A stretch of 48,040 nucleotides of DNA from contig CAZZFV010000013.1 of NCBI GenBank assembly GCA_964653855.1, positions 1 to 48,040 of the forward strand, in the 5' to 3' direction. A program made the translations under genes and the position numbers. Every line of letters starts with the position of its first letter. Positions within the stretch are counted from its first letter, which is position 1. The notes below the pieces were generated by a model, which was not told where the DNA came from, searched no databases, and was given only the letters and a program-made list of their open reading frames with translations. This document shows positions 25,015-33,069 of the stretch, in pieces. The stretch comes from RGIG3528 sp964653855 (lineage in GTDB: Bacteria > Bacillota > Clostridia > Lachnospirales > Lachnospiraceae).

Positions 25015-25512
25015 TTGTGTAAAAAAAATGTTTCATATACGATTATATTGATGGCGTTTTGCATGCCTTTTTTGCTTGTGACGGCGGGATGCAAAAAAAC
25101 GTGGAGCACGGGAACTCCGACCAACACTCCGACACCCACGATAAAGGTTGTTGACGTGGATAAATTGCAATCGGATGCGGAAAAGGGAAACGAAAGCGGA
25201 AGCGCACTTGTTCCCGTAACAACTCTTTTTCCGAATCACAGAGTGGGGACGCTGACACCGACACCGACGTTTACGCCGACTCCCGTTCCGACTGCGACAC
25301 CGGATCCGGCTTCGTTTTATACGCCCACACCCACCGTACCACCGACACCGACGTTTACGCCCACACCCACTCCTAAACCCACCAATACACCCCGCCCGAC
25401 AAAATTTACCACACCCACGTTTACACCGACCGCGGAACCCACACCTTTTCCGACCGAAGGGACAATAATATATGTTCCCGTGAGCCAAACACCCACTCCG
25501 AAAACGAAGTAG
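25015..25512 (+). CDS. Small Thr-Pro-rich surface lipoprotein of unknown function
   Basis: This 165-residue protein starts at a TTG (25015) with GGAGG at 25002-25006, eight bases before it; no ATG gives a better signal peptide. Residues 1-26 form a lipoprotein signal: basic KK, a hydrophobic core and the lipobox VTAGC with C26. About residues 35-165 are mostly repeats of the TPTPT / FTPTP / TPKPTNTP kind with almost no regular structure, similar in composition to the linker in the binding protein at 15972. There is no recognised domain beyond the linker. It could span the peptidoglycan and may be O-glycosylated, which is inference only. It lies 35 bases after the GH2 gene and may be cotranscribed. 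Confidence 0.75.
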   Translation: MCKKNVSYTIILMAFCMPFLLVTAGCKKTWSTGTPTNTPTPTIKVVDVDKLQSDAEKGNESGSALVPVTTLFPNHRVGTLTPTPTFTPTPVPTATPDPASFYTPTPTVPPTPTFTPTPTPKPTNTPRPTKFTTPTFTPTAEPTPFPTEGTIIYVPVSQTPTPKTK

Positions 25513-25626
25513 CAGATAAAAATCCGGAAAAGACGGTGCACAATAAATGCCCCTAAACCGGTGATTGATGTGAAAATTTGATTGATGGTTGTTTTTGAAA
25601 AATCCCGAAATCAAGGTAATTGTTAT

Positions 25627-28161
25627 ATGACCGAAGAAAATGTTGTAACAAAAATATCGGTAAGAAATCTTGTTGAGTTTGTGCTGCGCTCGGGTGACAT
25701 AGATGCGGGGAGCAGCCGCATGGACACGGATGCCATGCAGGAAGGCATCAGAATTCACAAAAAAATACAAAAGAGCATGACGGACTACAAGGCGGAGGTT
25801 TCACTTTCGACGGATGTTATGCTTACTCAAAATAAAAATCAAAACGAAAATCAAAATCAGGATCAAAATGACATCTGCATTCTCTTAAAAGTTTTTGGGC
25901 GTGCGGATGGCATTTTTAAGTTAAACGATAATTTTGCAATTGACGAAATAAAAAGCACATATATGTCCGTCGACGACATGAAGGAATCGGTGGCGGTTCA
26001 TCTTGCACAGGCAAAATGTTACGCTTATATGTATGCGTTAAATCAGAATTTAAATGAAATAAGCGTACAGCTCACATATTGCAACATTGACACGGAACAC
26101 ATAAAAAGATTTGTGTATCCCTTTACTTTTGCGGAACTTAAAACGTGGTTTAATGATCTTGTAACCAAATATTCCGAGTGGGTTTTCCTTGAAGAAACAT
26201 GGAAAAGAACAAGGAATAAGTCGATAGGGAAACTAAAATTCCCTTTCGAATATCGTCCCGGACAGCGTGATTTTGTGAGGTGGGTGTATTCTTCGATAAA
26301 GAACGGAAAGAAGCTTTTTGCGGAAGCACCGACGGGAGTCGGAAAAACGATCTCAACGATATTTCCCGCCGTTTGGAATATGGGAGAAGGGAAAAGCTCA
26401 CGCATATTCTATCTGACCGCAAAAACAATTGCGAGAACGGTTGCGGAAAATACGTTTGAACTGCTTCGTCAAAACGGACTCAAATTTAAATCGGTCACGA
26501 TAACCGCCAAGGAAAAAATATGCGTGTGTGACGAAGCAAAATGTAATCCGGTGAACTGTACCCGTGCGAGAGGGCATTTTGACCGCGTAAACGAGGCTCT
26601 GTACGCACTTTTGACAAACGAAGAAAAAATAAATCGCGATTTAATCTTGCAATATGCGGAAAAATACTCGGTTTGCCCTTATGAATTGTCGCTTGATGCG
26701 GCAACATTTTCAGATGCCGTCGTATGCGATTACAATTACGTTTTTGATAAGAGGTGCGCTCTCAAAAGATTTTTCTCGGAGAATCAAAAAAACGACTTTA
26801 TTTTTTTAACGGATGAGGCACACAACCTTCTTGAACGCGCAAGGGACATGTACAGCGCGGAAATCGTAAAAGAGGATTTTTTGCGTGTGAATGCAGTTTT
26901 AAAAAAGAATCCGAAAACTGTGATAAAAAGAATTTCAAAGTCGCTCACGGCATGCAACAACGCAATGCTTTCCGTAAAAAGGGAATCGGGTGAGTTTTCG
27001 GTGCTCAAAAACTGCGACGAGCTCTACGGGAAATTAAGAAGAAGTGCGGGATTTATTGAAGACCTCTTTTCCGACGAAAAGCAGGATTTTGAGGGACGTG
27101 ACGAACTTGTTAAATTATATTTTAACATAAAAAACTTCATCGAAACGTACGAAAACATCGACGGCGCATATAAGATCTATGCGGATTATAACGATAACGG
27201 CGACTTCAGGATAAAGCTTCTTTGCATGGAGCCGGCCGCGGAACTAAAAAAACGAACGGATAATGCGGGGGCGGCAATATTTTTCAGCGCGACGCTCCTT
27301 CCGATCAAATATTATACGGAGCAGCTCGGGGGCACGGCTTCGGATCCCGCAATTTATGTGCCTTCACCTTTTTCAAAATCGAACAGACTTGTGATGGTGG
27401 GCGGTGACATTTCCACAAAATACGACAGGCGGTGTGAGTCGGAATATCAAAAAATCGGAAAATACATAAGCGAATTTGTTACGTCAAAAAAAGGAAACTA
27501 TCTTGTCTTTTTTACTTCATATAAAATGATGGAAGACGTGCTTCAAAATTCCCCTGAACTACAAAAGTGGAACATTGAATTTTCTGACGGTAAAAATTTG
27601 ACTCAGAAATCAACATGTGAAAAATTTTGGGCAGAAAATGAAAAAATCAAATCCGGATTGGATAAAATTCCCAAAAAATCAAGTGATGACATAACTTTGC
27701 TTGTCCAAAGGCGTAAGATGACAGAAAGGGATAAGGAGAGCTTCCTCGAGAGTTTCTCTGAAAACAACGGCTCTACTCTTGTCGGGTTTACTGTTCTCGG
27801 AGGTGCTTTTTCGGAAGGAATCGATCTCACGGGCGACCGTCTCATAGGTGCGTGTGTGGTGGGAACGGGACTTCCGACCGTGGGAAACGAAAGAGAGCTT
27901 TTTAAGAGCTATTTTGACAACAAAAACAAAGACGGATTTGATTACGCATATCTTTATCCCGGAATGAACAGGGTATGCCAGGCCGCCGGGAGAGTGATAA
28001 GAACCGATAAGGACATCGGTGCGATTTTGCTTCTTGACGAGAGATTTTTGAAAAGCAAGTATTCTTCGCTTTTTCCCGCAGAATGGATTCCGTATACGAG
28101 AGTTACGATAGGAAACGTTAAAAAAGTTACGGAAGAATTCTTTGGGGGATTTGAAGAATAA
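25627..28161 (+). CDS. DinG/Rad3-type (XPD-like) superfamily 2 DNA helicase with N-terminal PD-(D/E)XK-like domain
   Basis: The 844-residue protein has a nuclease-like N-terminal domain (about residues 1-190; FGRADG then FAIDEIKST, the D...ExK pattern of Cas4/RecB-type folds) joined to a helicase. Helicase motifs are Walker A APTGVGKT with K240, DEAH at about D396, and the C-terminal motif VCQAAGRVIRT. Between them, cysteines in KICVCDEAKCNPVNC and SVCPYE are placed like the iron-sulfur ligands of XPD/DinG helicases. It should unwind DNA 5'-3' in repair; nuclease activity is not proven. I start at ATG 25627 with AAGG at 25613-25616; the earlier TTG at 25582 has no ribosome binding site. Confidence 0.88.
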   Translation: MTEENVVTKISVRNLVEFVLRSGDIDAGSSRMDTDAMQEGIRIHKKIQKSMTDYKAEVSLSTDVMLTQNKNQNENQNQDQNDICILLKVFGRADGIFKLNDNFAIDEIKSTYMSVDDMKESVAVHLAQAKCYAYMYALNQNLNEISVQLTYCNIDTEHIKRFVYPFTFAELKTWFNDLVTKYSEWVFLEETWKRTRNKSIGKLKFPFEYRPGQRDFVRWVYSSIKNGKKLFAEAPTGVGKTISTIFPAVWNMGEGKSSRIFYLTAKTIARTVAENTFELLRQNGLKFKSVTITAKEKICVCDEAKCNPVNCTRARGHFDRVNEALYALLTNEEKINRDLILQYAEKYSVCPYELSLDAATFSDAVVCDYNYVFDKRCALKRFFSENQKNDFIFLTDEAHNLLERARDMYSAEIVKEDFLRVNAVLKKNPKTVIKRISKSLTACNNAMLSVKRESGEFSVLKNCDELYGKLRRSAGFIEDLFSDEKQDFEGRDELVKLYFNIKNFIETYENIDGAYKIYADYNDNGDFRIKLLCMEPAAELKKRTDNAGAAIFFSATLLPIKYYTEQLGGTASDPAIYVPSPFSKSNRLVMVGGDISTKYDRRCESEYQKIGKYISEFVTSKKGNYLVFFTSYKMMEDVLQNSPELQKWNIEFSDGKNLTQKSTCEKFWAENEKIKSGLDKIPKKSSDDITLLVQRRKMTERDKESFLESFSENNGSTLVGFTVLGGAFSEGIDLTGDRLIGACVVGTGLPTVGNERELFKSYFDNKNKDGFDYAYLYPGMNRVCQAAGRVIRTDKDIGAILLLDERFLKSKYSSLFPAEWIPYTRVTIGNVKKVTEEFFGGFEE

Positions 28162-28217
28162 AACTTACTCGTTTTTTGCTTAACTTGGACTTGATAAAAT
28201 ACCGGTACGTAATTAAA

Positions 28218-28350
28218 ATGATACAAGGGTCAAAAGGTTCTGCTTTCGATGCAAAGTTATTTGCATGAGAAATTTTGACATTTTGAACCGCCAAAACATG
28301 CGGATTATGTGTGTTTTGCGGGATTATACGGTAATAATCCCGTGTATCGT
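28218..28350 (+). repeat. Structured repeat element, copy 1 (before nagB)
   Basis: Bases 28218-28300 match 36827-36909 at 82 of 83 positions. TGATACA (28219-28225) can pair with TGTATCG (28343-28349) to close the element. Inside are a 7-bp hairpin ATGCAAA-GTTA-TTTGCAT (28249-28266), the repeats GGTCAAAA and TTTTGAC, GGTTC and GAACC, and a 9-bp hairpin CGGGATTAT / ATAATCCCG (28319-28327 with 28334-28342). In copy 2 the last hairpin has different bases but still pairs. It fills most of the gap between the helicase and nagB and ends about 15 bases before the nagB ribosome binding site. I do not recognise the family; a structured RNA leader or a small non-autonomous mobile element are both possible. 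Confidence 0.8.
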
Positions 28351-28381
28351 GAAAAGTATTTTTTAAGAAGGAGCAAAAAAT

Positions 28382-29092
28382 ATGCGTATCATAGAAGCAA
28401 AAGATTACAACGATTTGAGCCGTAAAGCGGCAAATGTTATATCGGCACAGGTGATTTTGGAACCATGTTCCGTTCTCGGACTCGCAACGGGTTCAACCCC
28501 GATCGGCACCTACAAGCAGCTTATCGAATGGTACAATAAAGGCGATATCGATTTTTCGAGAATAAAATCGATAAATCTCGACGAATATATCGGACTTGAC
28601 GACGAAAATGAGCAGAGCTACCGCTATTTTATGAACACAAACTTTTTCGATCACATAAATATCGATAAGAAAAACACGCATGTGCCGAACGGTATGGCAA
28701 GTGATGCGGAAAGTGAATGTAAGAGATATGATGCGCTTATCAATTCCGTAGGCGGAATCGATTTACAGTTACTCGGAATCGGACATGACGGACATATCGG
28801 ATTTAACGAGCCCGGTGCGGCATTCGAAAAAACGACGCACGTTGTTGAACTGAACGAAATGACAATCAAGGCAAACGCAAGATTTTTTAAGTCGGAGGCG
28901 GAAGTTCCGCATGCCGCAATTACGATGGGAATAAAGTCGATCATGCAGGCAAAGAGGCTTTTATTGATCGCAAACGGACCCGATAAAAAAGATATTGTGG
29001 AAAAGGCGCTTTACGGACCCGTTACGCCGAACGTTCCCGCGTCGATTCTTCAATTCCATCCGAACCTTACTGTTGTATATTCATTTAATTAA
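28382..29092 (+). CDS. nagB: Glucosamine-6-phosphate deaminase
   Basis: NagB converts glucosamine 6-phosphate to fructose 6-phosphate and ammonia. The 236-residue protein has the expected length and motifs: GLATGSTPIGTYKQLI (phosphate loop), NLDEYIGL, the active-site GIGHDGHIGFNEPG and the C-terminal PNVPASILQFHPNLTVV. AAGAAGGAG is just upstream of the ATG. It is followed by nagA after 41 bases. Its leader contains the repeat element described at 28218-28350. A weak -10-like TAAAAT at 28195-28200 would start a transcript just before that element, but its -35 is poor. Confidence 0.95.
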   Translation: MRIIEAKDYNDLSRKAANVISAQVILEPCSVLGLATGSTPIGTYKQLIEWYNKGDIDFSRIKSINLDEYIGLDDENEQSYRYFMNTNFFDHINIDKKNTHVPNGMASDAESECKRYDALINSVGGIDLQLLGIGHDGHIGFNEPGAAFEKTTHVVELNEMTIKANARFFKSEAEVPHAAITMGIKSIMQAKRLLLIANGPDKKDIVEKALYGPVTPNVPASILQFHPNLTVVYSFN

Positions 29093-29133
29093 GAAGTGTT
29101 TAAAATAACGATAACCTTATTTTTTAATGAAGT

Positions 29134-30249
29134 ATGAACGTGTTTTATAACGGAAAATTTTATAAGGGTGAATTTGAAACAAAAAACGGCATTTTTACGG
29201 AAGTGCGTATAGCGGGTGACGAAGATATGTCCGATCCCGATTATGTGATTCCGGGGATTATCGATATCCATACGCACGGAAGAATAAACGAAGACTTCAG
29301 CTTTGTCGACGAAGAAAAGACAAAGAAACTTCTTTTGTCGTATGCGGGGTGCGGTGTCACGAGCGTTCTCGCAACAACCATGACGAATGAGCCGGGTGCG
29401 GTCGCAAATTCGGTTTCCGCATGCGGTAATGTCATAAAAATGCAAGAAAACTTTAATCCCGAATATTCAACCGGTATGGCGCGTCTTATCGGCATTCATA
29501 TGGAAGGACCGTTTCTCGGGAAAGACAAAAAGGGTGCGCATGACGAAAAATATTTGAGAAATTTTGATTATGCGTGGCAGGACGAAATGATTGAAAGAAG
29601 CGGAAATCATGTTAAAATAATTTCCGTGGATCCCACACTTCCGGGTGCATTTGAGTTTATAAAAAAGTATACGGGTAAAAACATTACTCTTTCGCTTGCA
29701 CATTCAAGTGCCGCATACGACACGGCACTAAAGGCTGCGGAAGCAGGCGCAAATCACGTTACGCACCTCTTTAACGCAATGAATCCCTTAAATCATAGGG
29801 AACCGGGAATTATAGGCGCCGCATACGATGCACAAATGTTTTCCGAAATCATATGTGATTTAATACATGTTTCAAAAACCGTAATCAGGATGTGGTTTAA
29901 CATGTGTCCCGACAAAATGATTATCATATCGGATTCTATGCGCGCCGCAGGACTTCCCGACGGAGAATATTCGATCGGGGGCTTACCCGTAATCGTAAAA
30001 GACAAAAAGGCAACGCTTTATGACGGCACGATAGCGGGTTCGACCGCGGATGTTTTTTCGGAAATGAAAAATGTGATTGAGGCAGGCGTCACGCGCGAAA
30101 ATGCGATACTTGCGGCAACTTGGAATCCGGCGCTTTCGATTAACGAAAAAAATATCGGACGTATAGAAAAGGAATGTGCGGCGGATTATATTATTGCAGA
30201 TAAAAATTTTAACATAAAACAAATTTACATACGCGGGGAGGAAATATAA
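29134..30249 (+). CDS. nagA: N-acetylglucosamine-6-phosphate deacetylase
   Basis: NagA removes acetate from N-acetylglucosamine 6-phosphate, giving the NagB substrate. The 371-residue amidohydrolase has the metal-binding GIIDIHTHG, the HMEGPFLG...KGAHD active-site region, AHSSA, HLFNAMNPLNHREPG and the catalytic Asp in IISDSMRAAG. The ribosome binding site (AATGAAG) is weak, so translation may depend on coupling with nagB or another start. The stop overlaps the start of the next gene (TAATG). Together nagB-nagA channel amino sugars, from cell-wall recycling or host and fungal glycans, into glycolysis. Confidence 0.95.
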   Translation: MNVFYNGKFYKGEFETKNGIFTEVRIAGDEDMSDPDYVIPGIIDIHTHGRINEDFSFVDEEKTKKLLLSYAGCGVTSVLATTMTNEPGAVANSVSACGNVIKMQENFNPEYSTGMARLIGIHMEGPFLGKDKKGAHDEKYLRNFDYAWQDEMIERSGNHVKIISVDPTLPGAFEFIKKYTGKNITLSLAHSSAAYDTALKAAEAGANHVTHLFNAMNPLNHREPGIIGAAYDAQMFSEIICDLIHVSKTVIRMWFNMCPDKMIIISDSMRAAGLPDGEYSIGGLPVIVKDKKATLYDGTIAGSTADVFSEMKNVIEAGVTRENAILAATWNPALSINEKNIGRIEKECAADYIIADKNFNIKQIYIRGEEI

Positions 30250-31727
30250 TGTATTATTTGGGTGTTGACCTCGGAACGTCTTCGATTAAGCTTGTTGCGG
30301 CGGACGAAAACGGTGTTATTTTGGCTACGGAAAGCGCAGAATACGGGCTCAGTTTTCCGAAGACCGGTTGGTCTGAGCAAAATCCCGAAGATTGGGTAAA
30401 AGGATTTTACGAAAGCCTTGAGAAATTGTCTCACAAAATCGATTTAAAAAAGATCCGGGGAATAAGCTTCGGCGGTCAGATGCACGGACTTGTGATGCTT
30501 GATCGCGACGACTTCGTGATTCGTCCCGCAATTCTTTGGAATGACGGAAGAACGACAGAAGAGTGCGATTACTTAAATCATGTGATAGGACAAGATAAAA
30601 TTTCCTCATATACGGCCAACATGGCACTTACCGGATTTACGGCGCCCAAAATTTTGTGGGTAAGAAAACATGAACCCGAAAATTTTGCGAAAATAAACAA
30701 AATCATGCTTCCGAAAGATTATCTTTGCTACGTGCTGACGGGAGTGCATTCGTGTGACTACTCGGATGCTTCGGGAATGCTGCTTCTCGATGTCAAAAAC
30801 AAATGCTGGTCAAAGGAAATGCTTGATATTTGCGGCATCAAGGAAGAAATGATGCCGAAGCTTTTTGAGAGCTACGCGGTTTGCGGTGTAATAAAACCTG
30901 AAATTGCCTCTAAATGTGGTTTATCCGAAGGCACCCGAGTCATTGCGGGCGCGGGTGACAACGCGGCGGGCGCAATAGGCACGGGCACGGTAAAAGACGG
31001 AATGACGATAGTGAGTCTCGGAACAAGCGGAACGGTGTTTGTTGCGGTCGATAAATTTGCCGTCGACGATAAAAACGCTCTTCATATGTTTGCGCACGCA
31101 AACGGCAGATACCACCTTATGGGATGCATGCTTTCGGCGGCTTCCTCAAACAAGTGGTGGATGGACGAAATAATAGGAACAAAGGATTATAAAGCTGAGC
31201 AGGCAAAAATAGGTACTCTCGGCGAAAACAACGTTTTTTATCTTCCTTATCTAATGGGAGAGCGCACGCCTCACAACGATCCGAACGCAAGAGGTGCGTT
31301 TGTTGGAATGAGCATGAACACAAAAAGAGAGGATATGACTCTTGCCGTTCTTGAAGGCGTAACGTTTGCGCTTCGCGATTCCGTGGAAATTGCAAGAAGC
31401 CTCGGCGTAAACATAACGACAATCCGTGCGACGGGCGGCGGCGCAAAGAGTGATTTGTGGAGAAAATTGCTTGCGGACATCTTAAACGTAAATGTTGAAA
31501 TCATGAATTCGGAAGAAGGACCGGGATACGGTGCCGCGATTCTTGCGATGGTCGGATGCGGCGTATATAAATCGGTATTTGAAGCGACGGATAAAATGAT
31601 AAAGGTTGCGGAAACGATTACGCCGGACCCGGAGCTCGTCAAAAAGTACGACAAAAAATACAAGATTTGGAAGAACATCTATCCTGCACTCAAAACAACA
31701 TACGATGAGATCGTAAAACTGAATTAA
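30249..31727 (+). CDS. xylB: Xylulokinase (FGGY family)
   Basis: XylB phosphorylates D-xylulose to xylulose 5-phosphate for the pentose phosphate pathway. The 492-residue protein has the FGGY two-domain layout: YYLGVDLGTSSIKLV (phosphate 1), the ISFGGQMHGLV loop with the sugar-binding Met-His-Gly, PAILWNDGRTTEE, the GAGDNAAGAIGTG catalytic-Asp segment and the C-terminal adenosine motif TGGGAKSDLWR. GGGGAGGAAA lies just before the ATG, which overlaps the nagA stop. Close position behind nagBA is unusual for xylB. A bidirectional terminator follows. The specificity is supported by close family resemblance but other pentulose kinases remain possible. Confidence 0.88.
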   Translation: MYYLGVDLGTSSIKLVAADENGVILATESAEYGLSFPKTGWSEQNPEDWVKGFYESLEKLSHKIDLKKIRGISFGGQMHGLVMLDRDDFVIRPAILWNDGRTTEECDYLNHVIGQDKISSYTANMALTGFTAPKILWVRKHEPENFAKINKIMLPKDYLCYVLTGVHSCDYSDASGMLLLDVKNKCWSKEMLDICGIKEEMMPKLFESYAVCGVIKPEIASKCGLSEGTRVIAGAGDNAAGAIGTGTVKDGMTIVSLGTSGTVFVAVDKFAVDDKNALHMFAHANGRYHLMGCMLSAASSNKWWMDEIIGTKDYKAEQAKIGTLGENNVFYLPYLMGERTPHNDPNARGAFVGMSMNTKREDMTLAVLEGVTFALRDSVEIARSLGVNITTIRATGGGAKSDLWRKLLADILNVNVEIMNSEEGPGYGAAILAMVGCGVYKSVFEATDKMIKVAETITPDPELVKKYDKKYKIWKNIYPALKTTYDEIVKLN

Positions 31728-31761
31728 GCGGATTTAAAATCAAATATCAACGTAAAAAAAC

Positions 31762-31798
31762 TTCCCGCGGTATGTGATTCATACCACGGGAAATTTTT
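31762..31798. terminator. Bidirectional terminator between xylB and hpf
   Basis: TTCCCGCGGTATG at 31762-31774 pairs with CATACCACGGGAA at 31780-31792 with one mismatch, followed by ATTTTT; A's at 31753-31760 give a U-run for the minus strand. It serves convergent xylB and hpf. Confidence 0.9.
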
Positions 31799-31831
31799 AT
31801 ATAAACATAAGGAGAATAATGAAACAAACAA

Positions 31832-32359
31832 TCAAATTTCGGGTTCGATTAGGCCGTATGCCCCGTCCTTACGCTTGTAGACAACGTTTACGTCGTCCGT
31901 TTCGGCATTTCTGAATACGAAGAAGTTGTGGTTCAAAAGCTCCATCTGGATACATGCTTCTTCTACGTCCATCGGCTTAAGAGCAAACTTTTTGCTCTTT
32001 ACTATGTGGATTTCCTCGTCGGAATCGGATGCCGTGTCGACAAATTCGCGTGCGAAGTTTGCCGCAGCCTGCTGCTTGTCGATGAGTTTTTTCTTGTAAC
32101 GCCTGAGCTGTCTTTCGATTGTATCTTCGATCATGTCGATGGAAGCGTACATGTCTTCGCTTTCTTCTTCGGCGTGAATTGTTGTGCCTTTAAGAGGAAT
32201 TGTAACTTCGACTTTCTGTCTGCCTCCCTGAACACTGAATGTTACGTAGATGTCGGTCTCCGGCTTGAAATAACATTCAAGCTTACCGAGCTTTTCTTCA
32301 GCCATTTTCTTCATTCCGTTTGTAACATCAATGTTTTTGCCGTATGTGTTGATTCGCAT
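31832..32359 (-). CDS. hpf: Ribosome hibernation promoting factor, long form
   Basis: HPF binds the 30S subunit and promotes 100S ribosome dimers in stationary phase. The 175-residue length is that of the long form of Gram-positive bacteria: an N-terminal HPF/YfiA domain (about 1-100, starting MRINTYGKNIDVTNGMKK) and a C-terminal dimerisation domain (about 115-175, with VKSKKFALKPMDVEEACIQMELLNHNFFVFRN written here across its conserved core in part). GGGAG on the minus strand lies eight bases before the ATG. It has its own promoter and stands divergent from secA, the neighbour often found with hpf and prfB in Firmicutes. Confidence 0.94.
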   Translation of the reverse strand: MRINTYGKNIDVTNGMKKMAEEKLGKLECYFKPETDIYVTFSVQGGRQKVEVTIPLKGTTIHAEEESEDMYASIDMIEDTIERQLRRYKKKLIDKQQAAANFAREFVDTASDSDEEIHIVKSKKFALKPMDVEEACIQMELLNHNFFVFRNAETDDVNVVYKRKDGAYGLIEPEI

Positions 32360-32429
32360 ACAATCACTCCCTTTACCGGTTATTTGGTTTAAAGTAAGAA
32401 GGATTAGCCTTACTTATAAGCCTGAAAAC

Positions 32430-32458
32430 ATGATATCATAATGAGACCCGTTTTACAA
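32430..32458 (-). promoter_or_regulatory. hpf promoter
   Basis: On the minus strand TTGTAA (plus 32453-32458) and TATCAT (plus 32430-32435) are 17 bases apart. Confidence 0.65.
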
Positions 32459-32633
32459 GTTTTTGACGATTGGTTTACAGAAAGTTTATAAAGAATAGAC
32501 TGAATATACAGACAATAATTTGTCAAGAGGAAAAAGAGAAAACAAGTCGCGAAAACAAAACTTTGTTGAACTTTTTTGTGCAAAATAGGTCGGGAGTCAC
32601 TGTAGAATCAATCAACAAACAAACGTCTAAACT

Positions 32634-32739
32634 TGTGGAAAATGTGGATAACTTTGTAGATAACTTTTGAAAGCCTTGATATTAAAGGATTTCAAAATGT
32701 GGACATTATTTTCGTTGTGTTGCGCAAAAATGTGGACTA
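32634..32739 (+). promoter_or_regulatory. Cluster of DnaA-box-like sequences
   Basis: TGTGGAAAA (32634-32642), TGTGGATAA (32643-32651, the exact reverse of the DnaA box TTATCCACA), TGTAGATAA (32655-32663), TGTGGACAT (32698-32706) and TGTGGACTA (32731-32739) all point the same way. Three are packed within 30 bases. One perfect box plus near matches in an A-T-rich gap suggests DnaA binding, but there is no dnaA or dnaN here. Confidence 0.45.
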
Positions 32740-32897
32740 CTACACTTGTTGAACGGCAAATTTGTGAAAAGTGCACAAAAGACGAAATGTCAATAGGAGA
32801 TTTTTAAAACATTATTTTCGTGAAATTTAACATAAAGGGATGAAAAGTTGAACTTTATTTTGCGGCAATCTGTTAACCGAATGTTAACATAAAAATG

Positions 32898-32926
32898 TTG
32901 ATATGAACGGGTTGAAATGGTATAAT
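32898..32926 (+). promoter_or_regulatory. secA promoter
   Basis: TTGATA at 32898-32903 and an extended TGG-TATAAT at 32921-32926 are 17 bases apart, close to the consensus for the main sigma factor. Confidence 0.85.
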
Positions 32927-33069
32927 CCCATAGATACAAGTGTCCAAATTATAAAATTTCGATGCAAATTTATTTGCGGAAACAATTTTGGCATTTGTGT
33001 GTATTAAAACAAATTAAAAGATTACAACGATATAAAACGATAAAACCAAAAGGCTCGGAGGGAAAAAAT

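Larger units (their letters stand above)
32360..33069. other. 710-bp regulatory region between hpf and secA
   Basis: No protein gene is supported; an open frame at 32470-32670 has no ribosome binding site and a biased A-T-driven composition. The region holds the hpf promoter (32430-32458, minus), a cluster of TGTGGA-type DnaA-box-like sequences (32634-32739), TTGTTGAAC repeated at 32563 and 32746, two GTTAAC palindromes near 32874-32886, the near-consensus secA promoter (32898-32926) and a leader of about 137 bases before the secA TTG start. Confidence 0.7.

Noticed and set aside
25250..25510. Tandem DNA repeat or CRISPR-like array
   Set aside because: The periodicity comes from Thr-Pro codons inside a lipoprotein gene; there are no regular repeat-spacer units.
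32470..32670. 66-codon open frame between hpf and secA
   Set aside because: No ribosome binding site, A-T-driven composition, and it runs over the DnaA-box-like cluster and promoter region.
32962..33069. Extended N-terminus for SecA
   Set aside because: TTG 33070 has CGGAGGG at the right spacing and gives the normal SecA beginning; the extension is unlike SecA.
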